Source: DATMER01 sp031390755
Lineage (GTDB): Bacteria > Acidobacteriota > Thermoanaerobaculia > Multivoradales > UBA5704
NCBI GenBank assembly: GCA_031390755.1
Contig: JANMTS010000041.1
Coordinates: 1-64,000, forward strand
Direction of reading: 5' to 3'
Length of the DNA: 64,000 bases
A program made the position numbers and the translations under genes. The first letter of the stretch is position 1; every line of letters begins with the position of its first letter. Shown here piece by piece: positions 23,116-31,879 of the stretch. A model generated the notes under the pieces. It did no database searches and was not told where the DNA came from. It worked only from the letters and a program-made list of their open reading frames with translations.

Positions 23116-25593
23116 ATGATGAATGCTGTTGCTGGACGGCGGAGCCTTCGCCTCGTCGCTTTTCTGCTTCTCGCCCTTCTGCCGCTCCGCGTCCCTCCGG
23201 CGGACGCTCAGGAGCCCACCCCCGCCGGCAGGGTCATCTCCTCGATCGAGGTCCGCGGGCTTCAGTCGTTCACCGAGGAGACGATCCGCTACTACCTCGG
23301 AATCGAGCCGGGCCAGATTCTGGATGAAGCCGCGCTCAACGCCAGCCTCAAGGATCTCTGGCGGCGCAACCTCGTGGACGACATCAAGGTCGAGGTCGAG
23401 CCTGCGGGGGAGGCGGTCAAGCTGATCATCACGATTCGCGAGCGCCCCGTCCTGCGCTCGATCGACTACCAGGGGCTGAAGCGGATCTCGAAGACCGACA
23501 TCCTCGACAAGCTGACCACCCAGCGCGTCCGGGTCCGCGAAGGCGAGCCGCTCAGCCTCGGCGAGCTGCACCGGGTCAAGGCGCTCATTGAGGAGATGTA
23601 CTCCGAGAAAGGCTACCGCTTCGCCCAGGCCCGCTTTACTGTCGGGGACGCTGGGGACGTCGGGGGCGCCGGGGACGTCGGCCCGAACGAGAAGACGGTC
23701 GTCTTCCACGTGGACGAAGGCGACCGGGTGCGCATCGGGGACATCCGATTCGAGGGCAACGAGGTGTTCTCCGACCTCCGGCTGCACCTCGCCATGAAGA
23801 ACGTCAAGGAGAGCGGCCTCCTCACGCGGGCCCTGAAGAAGGATCTCTACGATCCGGCGAAGCTCCAGGAGGATCTCGACAAGGTCCGCGACGTCTACCG
23901 CGCCTCGGGCTACAAGAACGCGGTGGTCGGAGAGCCGCGGATCGAGGTGCGCGACCGGAAACCTGCGGCGCCGGAGTCGAAGGATCGCAAGCGGCGCATG
24001 CTCATCCTCGTCCCGATCGAGGAGGGCGAGCGCTGGCGGCTCGGCGAGGTGAGCATCGAGGGCAACGAGAAGCACAGCGACCAGGCGCTGCTGCGGGCCT
24101 TCGCGATCCCGCCGGACTCCTGGCTGCGCGCCAAGGGGGTCGACGACGGGGTCAAGGCCGTCACCGACCTCTACCACAACGGCGGCTACATGTACGCCAA
24201 CGTCGAGCCGGAGCTGGTGGAGAAGGAGGGCAACGTCGCGGACCTGATCGTTCACGTCCGCGAAGGCGAGCCGTTCAAGGTGGGCCGCATCGAGTTCGAA
24301 GGCAACAGCCGGACGATGGACCGCGTGCTGCGCCGCGAGATGCGCCTGTTCGAGGGCGGAGTCGTCAACGTGGGAGCGGTCCGCAACAGTGTGACCAAGG
24401 TCCGGCAGCTCGGCTACTTCACGCTCAACGAGGAAGATCCGGTCGAGATCAAGCCCGACGTGGAGCGCAAGGTCGTCGACCTGCTCTTCCGGGGCAAGGA
24501 GGCCGACCGCACCGAGGTGCAGCTCGGCGGCGGCTGGAGCGAGCTCGACGGCTTCTTCGGTCAGTTTTCGGTGGGCACGAAGAACTTCCTCGGCCGCGGC
24601 GAGCAGGCCAGCGCCTCGTATCAGAAAGGAAACTACCGCGATCTCGTCGACCTGTCGTACACCATCCCCTGGTTCCTCGACAGGCCGCAGTTCTTGGGCA
24701 TCCGGGCGTTCGATCAATACATCGACTACGGCTACGACTCCTACGACCAGCAGCAGATCCGGGACGCCCGCGGGGCGACCCTGACCTACGGCCGCAACCT
24801 CCGGCTGTTCCAGTCGGCGAGCCTCAGTTACAACCTTTCGAAGTACGACGACGAGACCATCTACGTCGTGCCGGAGACGGCGGAGGGCGAGACCCCTCCG
24901 GGGCCGGACGAGCCGCAGCCGGGCGACACGATCACCGCGCATTCGATCATCAACAGCTCCTCGCTCCGTCCGCAATTCGGCTTCGACAGCCGGGACAACC
25001 CGCTGGAGCCCACGCGGGGCCAGAGCTTCAGCCTGGGAGTGGAGTATGCCGGCGGCGTCCTCGGCGGAGAGAACTACTTCGTCCGGCCCCAGCTCAGCTA
25101 CAACGCCTTCGTCCCGGTCGGCAGCTATCCGGTCCGGTCGCTGTTCGCCGTCAACCTGGAAGGCGGGATGATCCACCCGTTCGACGAGACGAAGTACCCG
25201 CTCTCGCCGCTCGAACGGTTCTTCCTGGGAGGCGAGAGCTCCATCCGCGGCCACTCGGCCCGGTCCCTCTATCTCCGCAAGCCCGACGGCGAGCCGCGGA
25301 CCGACGCCGACGGAGTGATCCTGGGAGGGGACAGCTTCGCCCAGGTCAACCTGGAGTACCACTTCCTGCTCGGAGGTCCGGTCCGCCTGATCCTCTTCGG
25401 AGACGCCGGAAACGTCTTCGGAGACGGGCAGTCGGCGAGTCTTTCCAACCTGCGCTACACGGCCGGAGCCGAGCTGCGGGTCCTGATCCCCATGTTCGGA
25501 GCGCCGCTACGGTTCATCTACGCGCTCAACCTCAACGAGAAGCCGAACGACGACTTCGAGGCGTTTCAGTTCAGTATCGGGACGAGCTTCTGA
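23116..25593 (+). CDS. bamA: Outer-membrane assembly factor BamA
   Basis: This 825-residue Omp85 protein inserts beta-barrels into the outer membrane. The signal peptide (LRLVAFLLLALLPLRVPPADA) is followed by POTRA domains (about 36-430, opening with ISSIEVRGLQSFTEETI) and a C-terminal barrel. The L6-loop motif is SIRGHSARSL in GGESSIRG, and the barrel ends in FQFSIGTSF with a terminal Phe. A Gly/Asp/Val repeat (GDAGDVGGAGDVG) is inserted in one POTRA. The gene stands alone, divergent from tryptophanase and convergent with the DUF4011 gene 15 bases away. Confidence 0.95.
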   Translation: MMNAVAGRRSLRLVAFLLLALLPLRVPPADAQEPTPAGRVISSIEVRGLQSFTEETIRYYLGIEPGQILDEAALNASLKDLWRRNLVDDIKVEVEPAGEAVKLIITIRERPVLRSIDYQGLKRISKTDILDKLTTQRVRVREGEPLSLGELHRVKALIEEMYSEKGYRFAQARFTVGDAGDVGGAGDVGPNEKTVVFHVDEGDRVRIGDIRFEGNEVFSDLRLHLAMKNVKESGLLTRALKKDLYDPAKLQEDLDKVRDVYRASGYKNAVVGEPRIEVRDRKPAAPESKDRKRRMLILVPIEEGERWRLGEVSIEGNEKHSDQALLRAFAIPPDSWLRAKGVDDGVKAVTDLYHNGGYMYANVEPELVEKEGNVADLIVHVREGEPFKVGRIEFEGNSRTMDRVLRREMRLFEGGVVNVGAVRNSVTKVRQLGYFTLNEEDPVEIKPDVERKVVDLLFRGKEADRTEVQLGGGWSELDGFFGQFSVGTKNFLGRGEQASASYQKGNYRDLVDLSYTIPWFLDRPQFLGIRAFDQYIDYGYDSYDQQQIRDARGATLTYGRNLRLFQSASLSYNLSKYDDETIYVVPETAEGETPPGPDEPQPGDTITAHSIINSSSLRPQFGFDSRDNPLEPTRGQSFSLGVEYAGGVLGGENYFVRPQLSYNAFVPVGSYPVRSLFAVNLEGGMIHPFDETKYPLSPLERFFLGGESSIRGHSARSLYLRKPDGEPRTDADGVILGGDSFAQVNLEYHFLLGGPVRLILFGDAGNVFGDGQSASLSNLRYTAGAELRVLIPMFGAPLRFIYALNLNEKPNDDFEAFQFSIGTSF

Positions 25594-25608
25594 AGCAAGA
25601 GAGGAGAG

Positions 25609-28600
25609 TCAATCGCGGAGCTTGTAGCCGGCGCTCCCGTGACCGATGACGCCCTCTTCCAGCAGACGGTCGATCGCGGACCCGATGGCCTCCTGGAGCC
25701 TGGAGCCGGTGCGCGCGAAGCCCAGACTGGCGCGGACCTGGTTGATCAATTCCTTCCGGTCCAGGCTCGCTCCCGATCGCAGCAGCACCAGGACGTCTTT
25801 CCGGTAGTCCGAGGCGTCGATGCGGGCTGGAGCGGCCGGTGAAGCGGTGGTCCGTCGGCGCGCCGATTTCAGCGCAGGCGGCGAGGGCTTCGTGGGCGGC
25901 TCGGGGGACGGCGGAGCCGGCTGCGCGGCTTCCGGCTCGGTTTCGGGCTCGGGTGGGGGGCCATTCTCCTGCGCCCTCCGGCGGAGCTCGTCGATCGATT
26001 CCAGCAGGCGCTCGATCTGACCGCGCCGGTCCTTGAACCAGTCCGTGGACCAGACGCGGAGGAGCGTCCAGCCCCGGGCTTCGAGCACCTCCTGGCGAAG
26101 CCGGTCGCGGTCGCGCGCGGTCTCGGCGCGGATGTACATCGGGCCGTCGCATTCGATCCCGCAGAGGTAGCGGCCGGGCGTGGCGTCGTCGAGGACGCCG
26201 AAGTCGATCCGATAGCCCGCGATCCCGACCTTGGGCTGAAGCTTCACTCCGTGCCTCGTCAGCTCCCTTTCGACGTCGCGCTCCAGGGATGTGGTCTCCT
26301 CGAAGGCGGTGGGATGGGGGAGAGCGTCCAGCCGGCCGTGCTCGGCATAGAGCAGGAAGGCCCGCAGAAAATGCGCGCCGCGGGACGCGGTCTGGGCGAG
26401 GTTGATCTCGTCGCCGCGGATCGTCGAGAAGACGCGCATCTGCCGGCGCGCACGAGTGGTGAGCACATTGAGCCGACGCCAGCCGTTCTCGCCGTTGATC
26501 GGACCGAAGTTGTGGCGCAGCTTGCCGTCCGGGCCGCGGCCGTAGGTGACGCTCAGGAAGATGACGTCGCGCTCGTCGCCCTGGATGTTCTCCAGGTTCT
26601 TCACGAAGAACGGCTCCTCGCCCTGGGCGAAGAACGGCTCGAGGCCCGGATCGCCGCGGCGTCGGCTTTCGATTTCGTCCAGGATGGCCTGCTGCTGCCG
26701 GAGGCTGAAGGTGCCGACGCCCAGGCTCAGCCGCGGGTGCTCCCGGGCGTGGCGGACCACGGCGTCGGCCACTCTTCGGGCTTCCACCGGATTGACGCCC
26801 TTGCCTTCGTAGACGCCGTCCGCCACAAGCTCGAACCGCAGGCCTTCGCGCTGGCTGTCGATCTCCACGCTGGGGAAGGTCTGGAGGTTGGCGTCGTAGA
26901 AGCTGACGTTCGAAAAGGCGATCAGCGATTCGTGAACGCTCCGGTAGTGCCAGCGGAGACGGGTCTTGGGGATGCCCGCTCCGAGCAGCTCTTCCAGGAT
27001 GCTCTCGGAGTCCTCGAACAAGGGCTCGCCGTCGTCGCCGCGCTCGCTGTCGAGCTGGCCGCTCGTGACCGCGAAGAAGTTGGTCGGCGGGAGCTGCCTG
27101 GGATCGCCCACCACGGCCAGTTGCCTCCCCCGGACGATGGCGCCGGCCGCGTCCTCGGGCGGAAGCTGGCTGGCCTCGTCGAAGATCACCAGGTCGAACG
27201 GCGGCGCGCTTCCATCCAGGAGCTGGGCGACGGTGAGGGGGCTCATCAGGAAGCAGGGCTTGACCGCGCGGATGGCGGCCCCGGCCTTGCGCATCGTGCG
27301 GCGCAAGGGGGCGTGCCCGCGCTGCCTCGCCATCTCTTTCTGAAGGAAGGGAAGGCCTGTGACAGCGCCGGGGTGGCGGAGGCGCTCCTGGGTGGATTCG
27401 CGGAGGCTCGACACGAGGCGGACCCGGTTTTCCTCCAGAACCTTGCGGTCCAGGGTCCGGAACTCCTGGAGGCGCTGCTCGTGCGAGCGGCTGTCGAACG
27501 ACCGCAGAAGCTCGCTTTCCTCGACCACGCCGCTCAGCCAGCGCTGGTAGAACGCTCTCAGGAACGCCTGCGGCAACTCGGCGAAAGGCACCTCGCCGCC
27601 GAGGGCCGGCGCTAGAAGCTCGCCCGCGATCCCCACCGTCGCCCTGGCCCGCGCCTGCTCGAACACCGCCCACCGAGGTGCCAGATGGAGGTTGTCCCGG
27701 AGCGCTGCGAGGCGGTCCCGGATCTCTGCCAGCGGCGCCGAGGCCAGGTAGCCCGAAGGCCAGCCCACGAGGGTGCGGAGCTCGTCGAAGCGAGCTGCCA
27801 GGGAGACGGCCACATCCCGCAGCTCGATCACCGGAGAGATGTCGGGCTGCGGCGACGCGGCCAGCTCCAGCGCCCGCCTCCCGAGCCCGGCCGAGGCGGC
27901 GAGGCCACGCAGCTCCACAACCCACCGGATGTAGGATGCGAGCGCATCCCAGGAAGAGACCACCCCCTGCCAGAGAGCGCCGAATAGGCGTCGCGCCTCG
28001 TCGTCCCGTGCGGCCAGAGCCTGGCGTTCGCGCAGGGCCACGGCCACGCCCTTGAGGTCGTCGGCCTGCTGGGCCATCGACGGCTGGTATCGCGGCAGGC
28101 GCCAGGAGATCCAACGCCGCCGGATGGCCCTGTACCGGCCGTCGAGAAAGCTCAGCCAGCTCAGGAGGCTCTGCTGCCTGCGCTCGACCCAGGCGATGTC
28201 CTCGGTAGGATCGCGGTCCATCGCCTCGGCGGTGAACCGGCTCCGGAGAGGCTCCTCCAGCCGCCCGAGGCGGCGGCCGGCCTCGACGATCTCGACCGCG
28301 GCCGGCGGCGGCGAATCCCAGGTCTCGCTCTCCAGCACCGCGAGCGGCGCTCCCGGCGAGCGGGCGAGGACCGCGGCGACGACGGCGGCGGTCTCCATGT
28401 CCCGGAGCGTCCGGATGGGGGGAAGGCCGAAGCCGGCTTCGACCTCCTGTGCGCGGCGGAGCGCCTCGTCAACCCTCTGCAAGAGATCCTTGAGCAGCGC
28501 GTCCGCCTGGTCGAGCACGTCCTCCGAATAGAAGGTGCGGCCGGCGTCCCGCCACGGGTGCTGCGCCGGAATGCCGATCGGCTTCGCGGCCTCGGCCAGC

Positions 28601-30123
28601 CGCTCAAGGTCGCGGACCGCCTCGTCGAGCGTCTCTGCGGTCGTCTCTGCGGTCGTCTCTGCGGCCGTCTCGGCGGCCGTCTCGGCGGCCGTGCCCCGCA
28701 CCCGGTCCACAAACGGCAGCTTGCGGGCGTCGAGCACCGTGCTCAGCCGGCCGCAGGCCTCGAAGGGCGAGATCTCCAGGGCACCGCGGGGCTCGTGAAC
28801 GGCTTCCGCATAGGCGTCGAGCTCTGCGCGAACCTCCCGGAGCCTCCGTCCCGAGGCGGCCTGGCCGGCGGTACGGCGAAGCGACGCATCCAGGGCGGCG
28901 GCGATCTGCTGGAACACCTGGCGCTTGCCGGCCTTGGCCGAATGCAGCTCGAGACAGGCCTCGCCGAGCCCGGCGCCCACCAGGCGGCGATGCACGACCT
29001 GGAGCGCGGCCATCTTCTCCGCCACGAACAGGACGGATTTGCCGCTGCCCAGCGCCTGGGCGATAAGGTTGGTGATCGTCTGCGACTTGCCGGTGCCGGG
29101 AGGGCCTTCGAGCACCAGGTCGTAGCCGCCCTCCACCGCCGCGAGGGCGCGGATCTGGCTGGCGTCGGCGTCGACCACCTGGAAACGGGTCTCGGGAGCT
29201 TGCTCGCGGTCCAGAGCCATGTCCCGAACCTCGGCGGGGAGGCCGACGTGGGGGCCGCCGGTGCGGGTCATGAGGCGCCGGAGCTGGGGATGCGCGGCGA
29301 AGAGACCGCCGTTGGCCTCCAGATCCTTGTACATGACGAGCTTCTGGAACGAGAAGAGCGCCAGATGGACCTCCGGCTCGACGGTCCATCCCGGCATGCC
29401 GGCGACGGCCTCGCCGACGGCGTCGAAGAGGGTCTGGAGGTCGTAGTCCGGAGGGATATCGCCGAGATCGGGCAGCTCCGGCAGCACGATTCCGTGGTTG
29501 CGGCGGAGAAGCTCGGTCAGAGCCGGGTTGACGAGGGGCTCCTCCTCCGTGGCCTGGACCGTGTACCCGGCCTTGGCCGTCTTCCGGCTCAGGGATGCCG
29601 GCAGCAGCACGAGCGGCGCCCGGAAGGACTCCGGAGCCTGGCCTTCGCGGCTCTCCTTGTAGTGCAACATTCCCAGGGCGAGGAACAGCGCATTGACCCC
29701 CTGCTCCTCGATCGTCGCGCGAGCCTGTTCGTCGAGACGGCGAAGGGACCGGTCGAGCGCTTCGGGCGCCGCCGTCGTCTGGAGGGCGTCGTCGTGACGG
29801 CCGGCCTCCGGCATCGGGGGCTCGTAAGGGGGCGGACGCAGAGACATCCCGGTCTCGCCGGCCGCCTCGTCCTGGATCGCGGCACCGGGCAGCGGCACCT
29901 GCAGGGCGACGGGGACGAAGCGCAGCCGCTTCTCCTGAAGGAGGATCCTCCGGAACACCGTGGACGGCGGCTCGCCGAGGAGCGTGACGGTCGAGACCCG
30001 CAAGGGGCGGAAGTTGATCGCGCGGTTGCGCCGGGTCAGATCGAGAAGCTTCTTCTTCCAGCGGTCCAGGGCGTCCTGGACCCGGAGATCCTCCGTGAGC
30101 CGGCTCACATCATCGTTGGGCAT
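25609..30123 (-). CDS. DUF4011 superfamily-1 helicase with Vsr-like nuclease and DUF3320
   Basis: This giant cytosolic protein of 1504 residues starts at the ATG at 30123; a GTG at 30144 is possible but lies inside an inverted repeat. Domains in order: DUF4011 (LDRWKKKLLDLTRRNRAINF), SF1 helicase with Walker A LEGPPGTGKSQT and Walker B LVIFDEASQLPPED, motif GDPRQLPPT, helicase lobe 2 with ENIQGDERDVIFLSVTYG and LTTRARRQM, a Vsr/DUF559-like nuclease (GIECDGPMYIRAETARDRDRL, GWTLLRVWSTDW), and C-terminal DUF3320. A five-fold 12-bp repeat encodes ETAAETAAETTAETTAET in the middle. Proteins of this architecture sit in genomic islands and are suspected to act in phage or plasmid defence; that role is not shown here. 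Confidence 0.92.
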   Translation of the reverse strand: MPNDDVSRLTEDLRVQDALDRWKKKLLDLTRRNRAINFRPLRVSTVTLLGEPPSTVFRRILLQEKRLRFVPVALQVPLPGAAIQDEAAGETGMSLRPPPYEPPMPEAGRHDDALQTTAAPEALDRSLRRLDEQARATIEEQGVNALFLALGMLHYKESREGQAPESFRAPLVLLPASLSRKTAKAGYTVQATEEEPLVNPALTELLRRNHGIVLPELPDLGDIPPDYDLQTLFDAVGEAVAGMPGWTVEPEVHLALFSFQKLVMYKDLEANGGLFAAHPQLRRLMTRTGGPHVGLPAEVRDMALDREQAPETRFQVVDADASQIRALAAVEGGYDLVLEGPPGTGKSQTITNLIAQALGSGKSVLFVAEKMAALQVVHRRLVGAGLGEACLELHSAKAGKRQVFQQIAAALDASLRRTAGQAASGRRLREVRAELDAYAEAVHEPRGALEISPFEACGRLSTVLDARKLPFVDRVRGTAAETAAETAAETTAETTAETLDEAVRDLERLAEAAKPIGIPAQHPWRDAGRTFYSEDVLDQADALLKDLLQRVDEALRRAQEVEAGFGLPPIRTLRDMETAAVVAAVLARSPGAPLAVLESETWDSPPPAAVEIVEAGRRLGRLEEPLRSRFTAEAMDRDPTEDIAWVERRQQSLLSWLSFLDGRYRAIRRRWISWRLPRYQPSMAQQADDLKGVAVALRERQALAARDDEARRLFGALWQGVVSSWDALASYIRWVVELRGLAASAGLGRRALELAASPQPDISPVIELRDVAVSLAARFDELRTLVGWPSGYLASAPLAEIRDRLAALRDNLHLAPRWAVFEQARARATVGIAGELLAPALGGEVPFAELPQAFLRAFYQRWLSGVVEESELLRSFDSRSHEQRLQEFRTLDRKVLEENRVRLVSSLRESTQERLRHPGAVTGLPFLQKEMARQRGHAPLRRTMRKAGAAIRAVKPCFLMSPLTVAQLLDGSAPPFDLVIFDEASQLPPEDAAGAIVRGRQLAVVGDPRQLPPTNFFAVTSGQLDSERGDDGEPLFEDSESILEELLGAGIPKTRLRWHYRSVHESLIAFSNVSFYDANLQTFPSVEIDSQREGLRFELVADGVYEGKGVNPVEARRVADAVVRHAREHPRLSLGVGTFSLRQQQAILDEIESRRRGDPGLEPFFAQGEEPFFVKNLENIQGDERDVIFLSVTYGRGPDGKLRHNFGPINGENGWRRLNVLTTRARRQMRVFSTIRGDEINLAQTASRGAHFLRAFLLYAEHGRLDALPHPTAFEETTSLERDVERELTRHGVKLQPKVGIAGYRIDFGVLDDATPGRYLCGIECDGPMYIRAETARDRDRLRQEVLEARGWTLLRVWSTDWFKDRRGQIERLLESIDELRRRAQENGPPPEPETEPEAAQPAPPSPEPPTKPSPPALKSARRRTTASPAAPARIDASDYRKDVLVLLRSGASLDRKELINQVRASLGFARTGSRLQEAIGSAIDRLLEEGVIGHGSAGYKLRD
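28631..28690. repeat. 12-bp in-frame repeat, five copies
   Basis: Five units of GTCTCTGCGGTC and variants lie inside the DUF4011 gene and encode a repeated ETAA/ETTA tract in a linker before LDEAVRDLE. The copies differ only by T/C and T/G changes. Copy-number change would keep the frame. Confidence 0.85.
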
Positions 30124-30138
30124 GGCGATCTCATGGAT

Positions 30139-30166
30139 AGACACCGGTTGCAGACAAAAGGTGTCT
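30139..30166. promoter_or_regulatory. Inverted repeat between antiporter and DUF4011 genes
   Basis: AGACACC (30139-30145) and GGTGTCT (30160-30166) form a perfect 7-bp inverted repeat with a 14-base spacer. It lies between the end of the extended antiporter-rhodanese frame and the preferred DUF4011 start. It could be an operator or an intercistronic hairpin; no T-run follows. Confidence 0.4.
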
Positions 30167-30174
30167 GTCGTTCT

Positions 30175-31818
30175 TCAGATCTCCTCCGTCGGCAACCCTT
30201 CATCCTGCCACGCCTGCCACCCCCCCAGAAGGGCCGTCGCCTTCTTCCATCCTGCCCTGCGAAGATCCAGCGCCACACGGGCGCTCGTGGCTTCGTTCTG
30301 TCAGGCACAGAAGGCGATCAGCCAGGCCTCCCTGGGTAGCTGGAGGCGCTCGGCTTCCCTCGCGGGCCGGTCCGGATCGAGGCGGAGGGCTCCTCTGGCG
30401 CGACGGTCGCTCTCGTCGAGCGCCCGCTGGGTGCGGACGTCGAGCACGATCACCGGCTCGCCGGCCGCCTGCAAGCGCTGCATCTCGGCGATGTCGACGG
30501 TCTCCGGAGTCTTCTCCCCGGCCGGCTCGGGGTCGGTCAGGACGGGGAGGAGAGCCGGCCGCTGCGGCGCCTTCTCGGGCACGGCGGCGGCTGCCGGCTC
30601 CTTCCTCTCGTTCTTGCCCAGGAACATCAGCGAGCCGCCGTGGAGCACCACGGAGAGCAGCACCACCAGGCTGCACAGCGAGAACAGCCTCTCGCTTCCG
30701 GGCGTGTGGGCGAACACGGGGAGGAGGACCAGCAGGAGCGAGCTTAAGCCCCGGGGGCCGAACCAGGCGATGATGTTGGTGCTGCGCCGGTCCAGGCCGC
30801 TGGGGATCAGGGAGACCAGGAAGACCGCCGGCCGCACCAGCAGGCAGAGGACCGCGAAGATCACCTCGCGCAGGCCCGCGGTCGCGATGCCGCTCCAGAT
30901 GAGCGAGCTGCCCAGCAGGACGAAGGTGAACAGCAGCGCCAGCTCCGCCGTGGTCTCGCCGTACTCCTTGAAGCAGTCGCACAGCTCCACGTCGAACACC
31001 GAGATCGTCATGCCCGCGGCGAACGCGGCCAGGAAGCCACTGCCGTGGACCGCCTCGGCCGCCGCGAACGCCGCGAAGGCGACGCCCAGCGAGTAGAGCG
31101 ACTCGTAGTCGCGCCGGACGCCGAGCCTCCGGCGCACCGTGTCCAGGGTCGAGACGCCGAGCAGGCCCACCAGGACTCCCGCGCCCGGCCCGAGCAGGAA
31201 CATTTCCATGGCCATCCGCGGCGCCGAGGCCGGCTGGTGGACGCCCGAGCCGCCGATCACCGCCATGGCGACAAGCACGATCGGCAGCAGCACGATGTCG
31301 TTCAAGCCGCTTTCCAGGCGCAACGCGAGCCGCGCCGGGGCGGGGAGCTCCGGCCGGCGGAGGAGGCCCCGCAGCAGCACCGGATCGGTCGACGCCAGCG
31401 CCGCGCCGAGGATCGCCGCGAGCGTCCAGGAGAGATCCAGGAGATACCGGCCCGCCACCGCCACCAGCGCCGCCGAAAGGACCGTCCCCGGCCCCAGCAC
31501 CAGCAGGGTGAGCCGGATGTGGCGGCGGATCTCGGAAATGCTCAAGGACAGGGCGTCCGTGAACAGGACGAGCGCCAGGCTGAGCGTGGAGACCACCCGC
31601 AGCATGTCCGAATCGAGCTTGGGATCGATGAACGACAGGCCGAAGGGGCCGAGGACGGCGCCCAGCGCCAGCAGCACCCCCACCTGCGGCACGCCGCTGC
31701 GTTCGATCAGACCGGACAGCAGCGCCGCGATCATGATCACGGCTCCAACCAGCGCCAACGTGACGAGAAACGGATCGACTCCCGGCGGCATGGGCCTCCC
31801 TTCCGAAACAACGGGCAT
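30175..31818 (-). CDS. CPA1-type cation/H+ antiporter fused to rhodanese, candidate selenoprotein
   Basis: Residues 15-400 are a CPA1/NhaP-type antiporter of about 12 helices with ASTDPVLL and SGLNDIVLLPIV. A cytosolic linker leads to a rhodanese-like domain (about 455-547: VDIAEMQRLQ, VIVLDVRT). The frame meets TGA at 30301-30303, straight after the active-site Cys in WLIAFCA. It then continues in the same frame with QNEATSARVALDLRR, LLGGWQAW and EGLPTEEI to a stop at 30175, which is the normal rhodanese C-terminus. Related domains have Cys at the TGA position (YCxCPNEATSAR). Read through as selenocysteine it gives 547 residues with Cys504 and Sec506. Without readthrough it is 505 residues and lacks the end of the domain. 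A later ATG at 31791 is also possible. The Sec reading is inferred; a nonsense mutation is the alternative. Confidence 0.8.
30269..30303 (-). promoter_or_regulatory. Candidate bacterial SECIS element after in-frame UGA
   Basis: The UGA (30303-30301) is followed after 15 bases by AGCGCC-CGUGU-GGCGCU, a perfect 6-bp stem with a 5-base loop having G among its first two bases. The loop starts 22 nucleotides after the UGA. That spacing and loop fit the general bacterial SECIS model, but a GC-rich hairpin can also arise by chance. No selA, selB or tRNA-Sec gene is in the window. Confidence 0.5.
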
Positions 31819-31879
31819 CCTAACCCATCCCGCTCTTTCGGGACTTCGCCGGGCGGGCTTCTGCTAGCATCGCCAGCCT

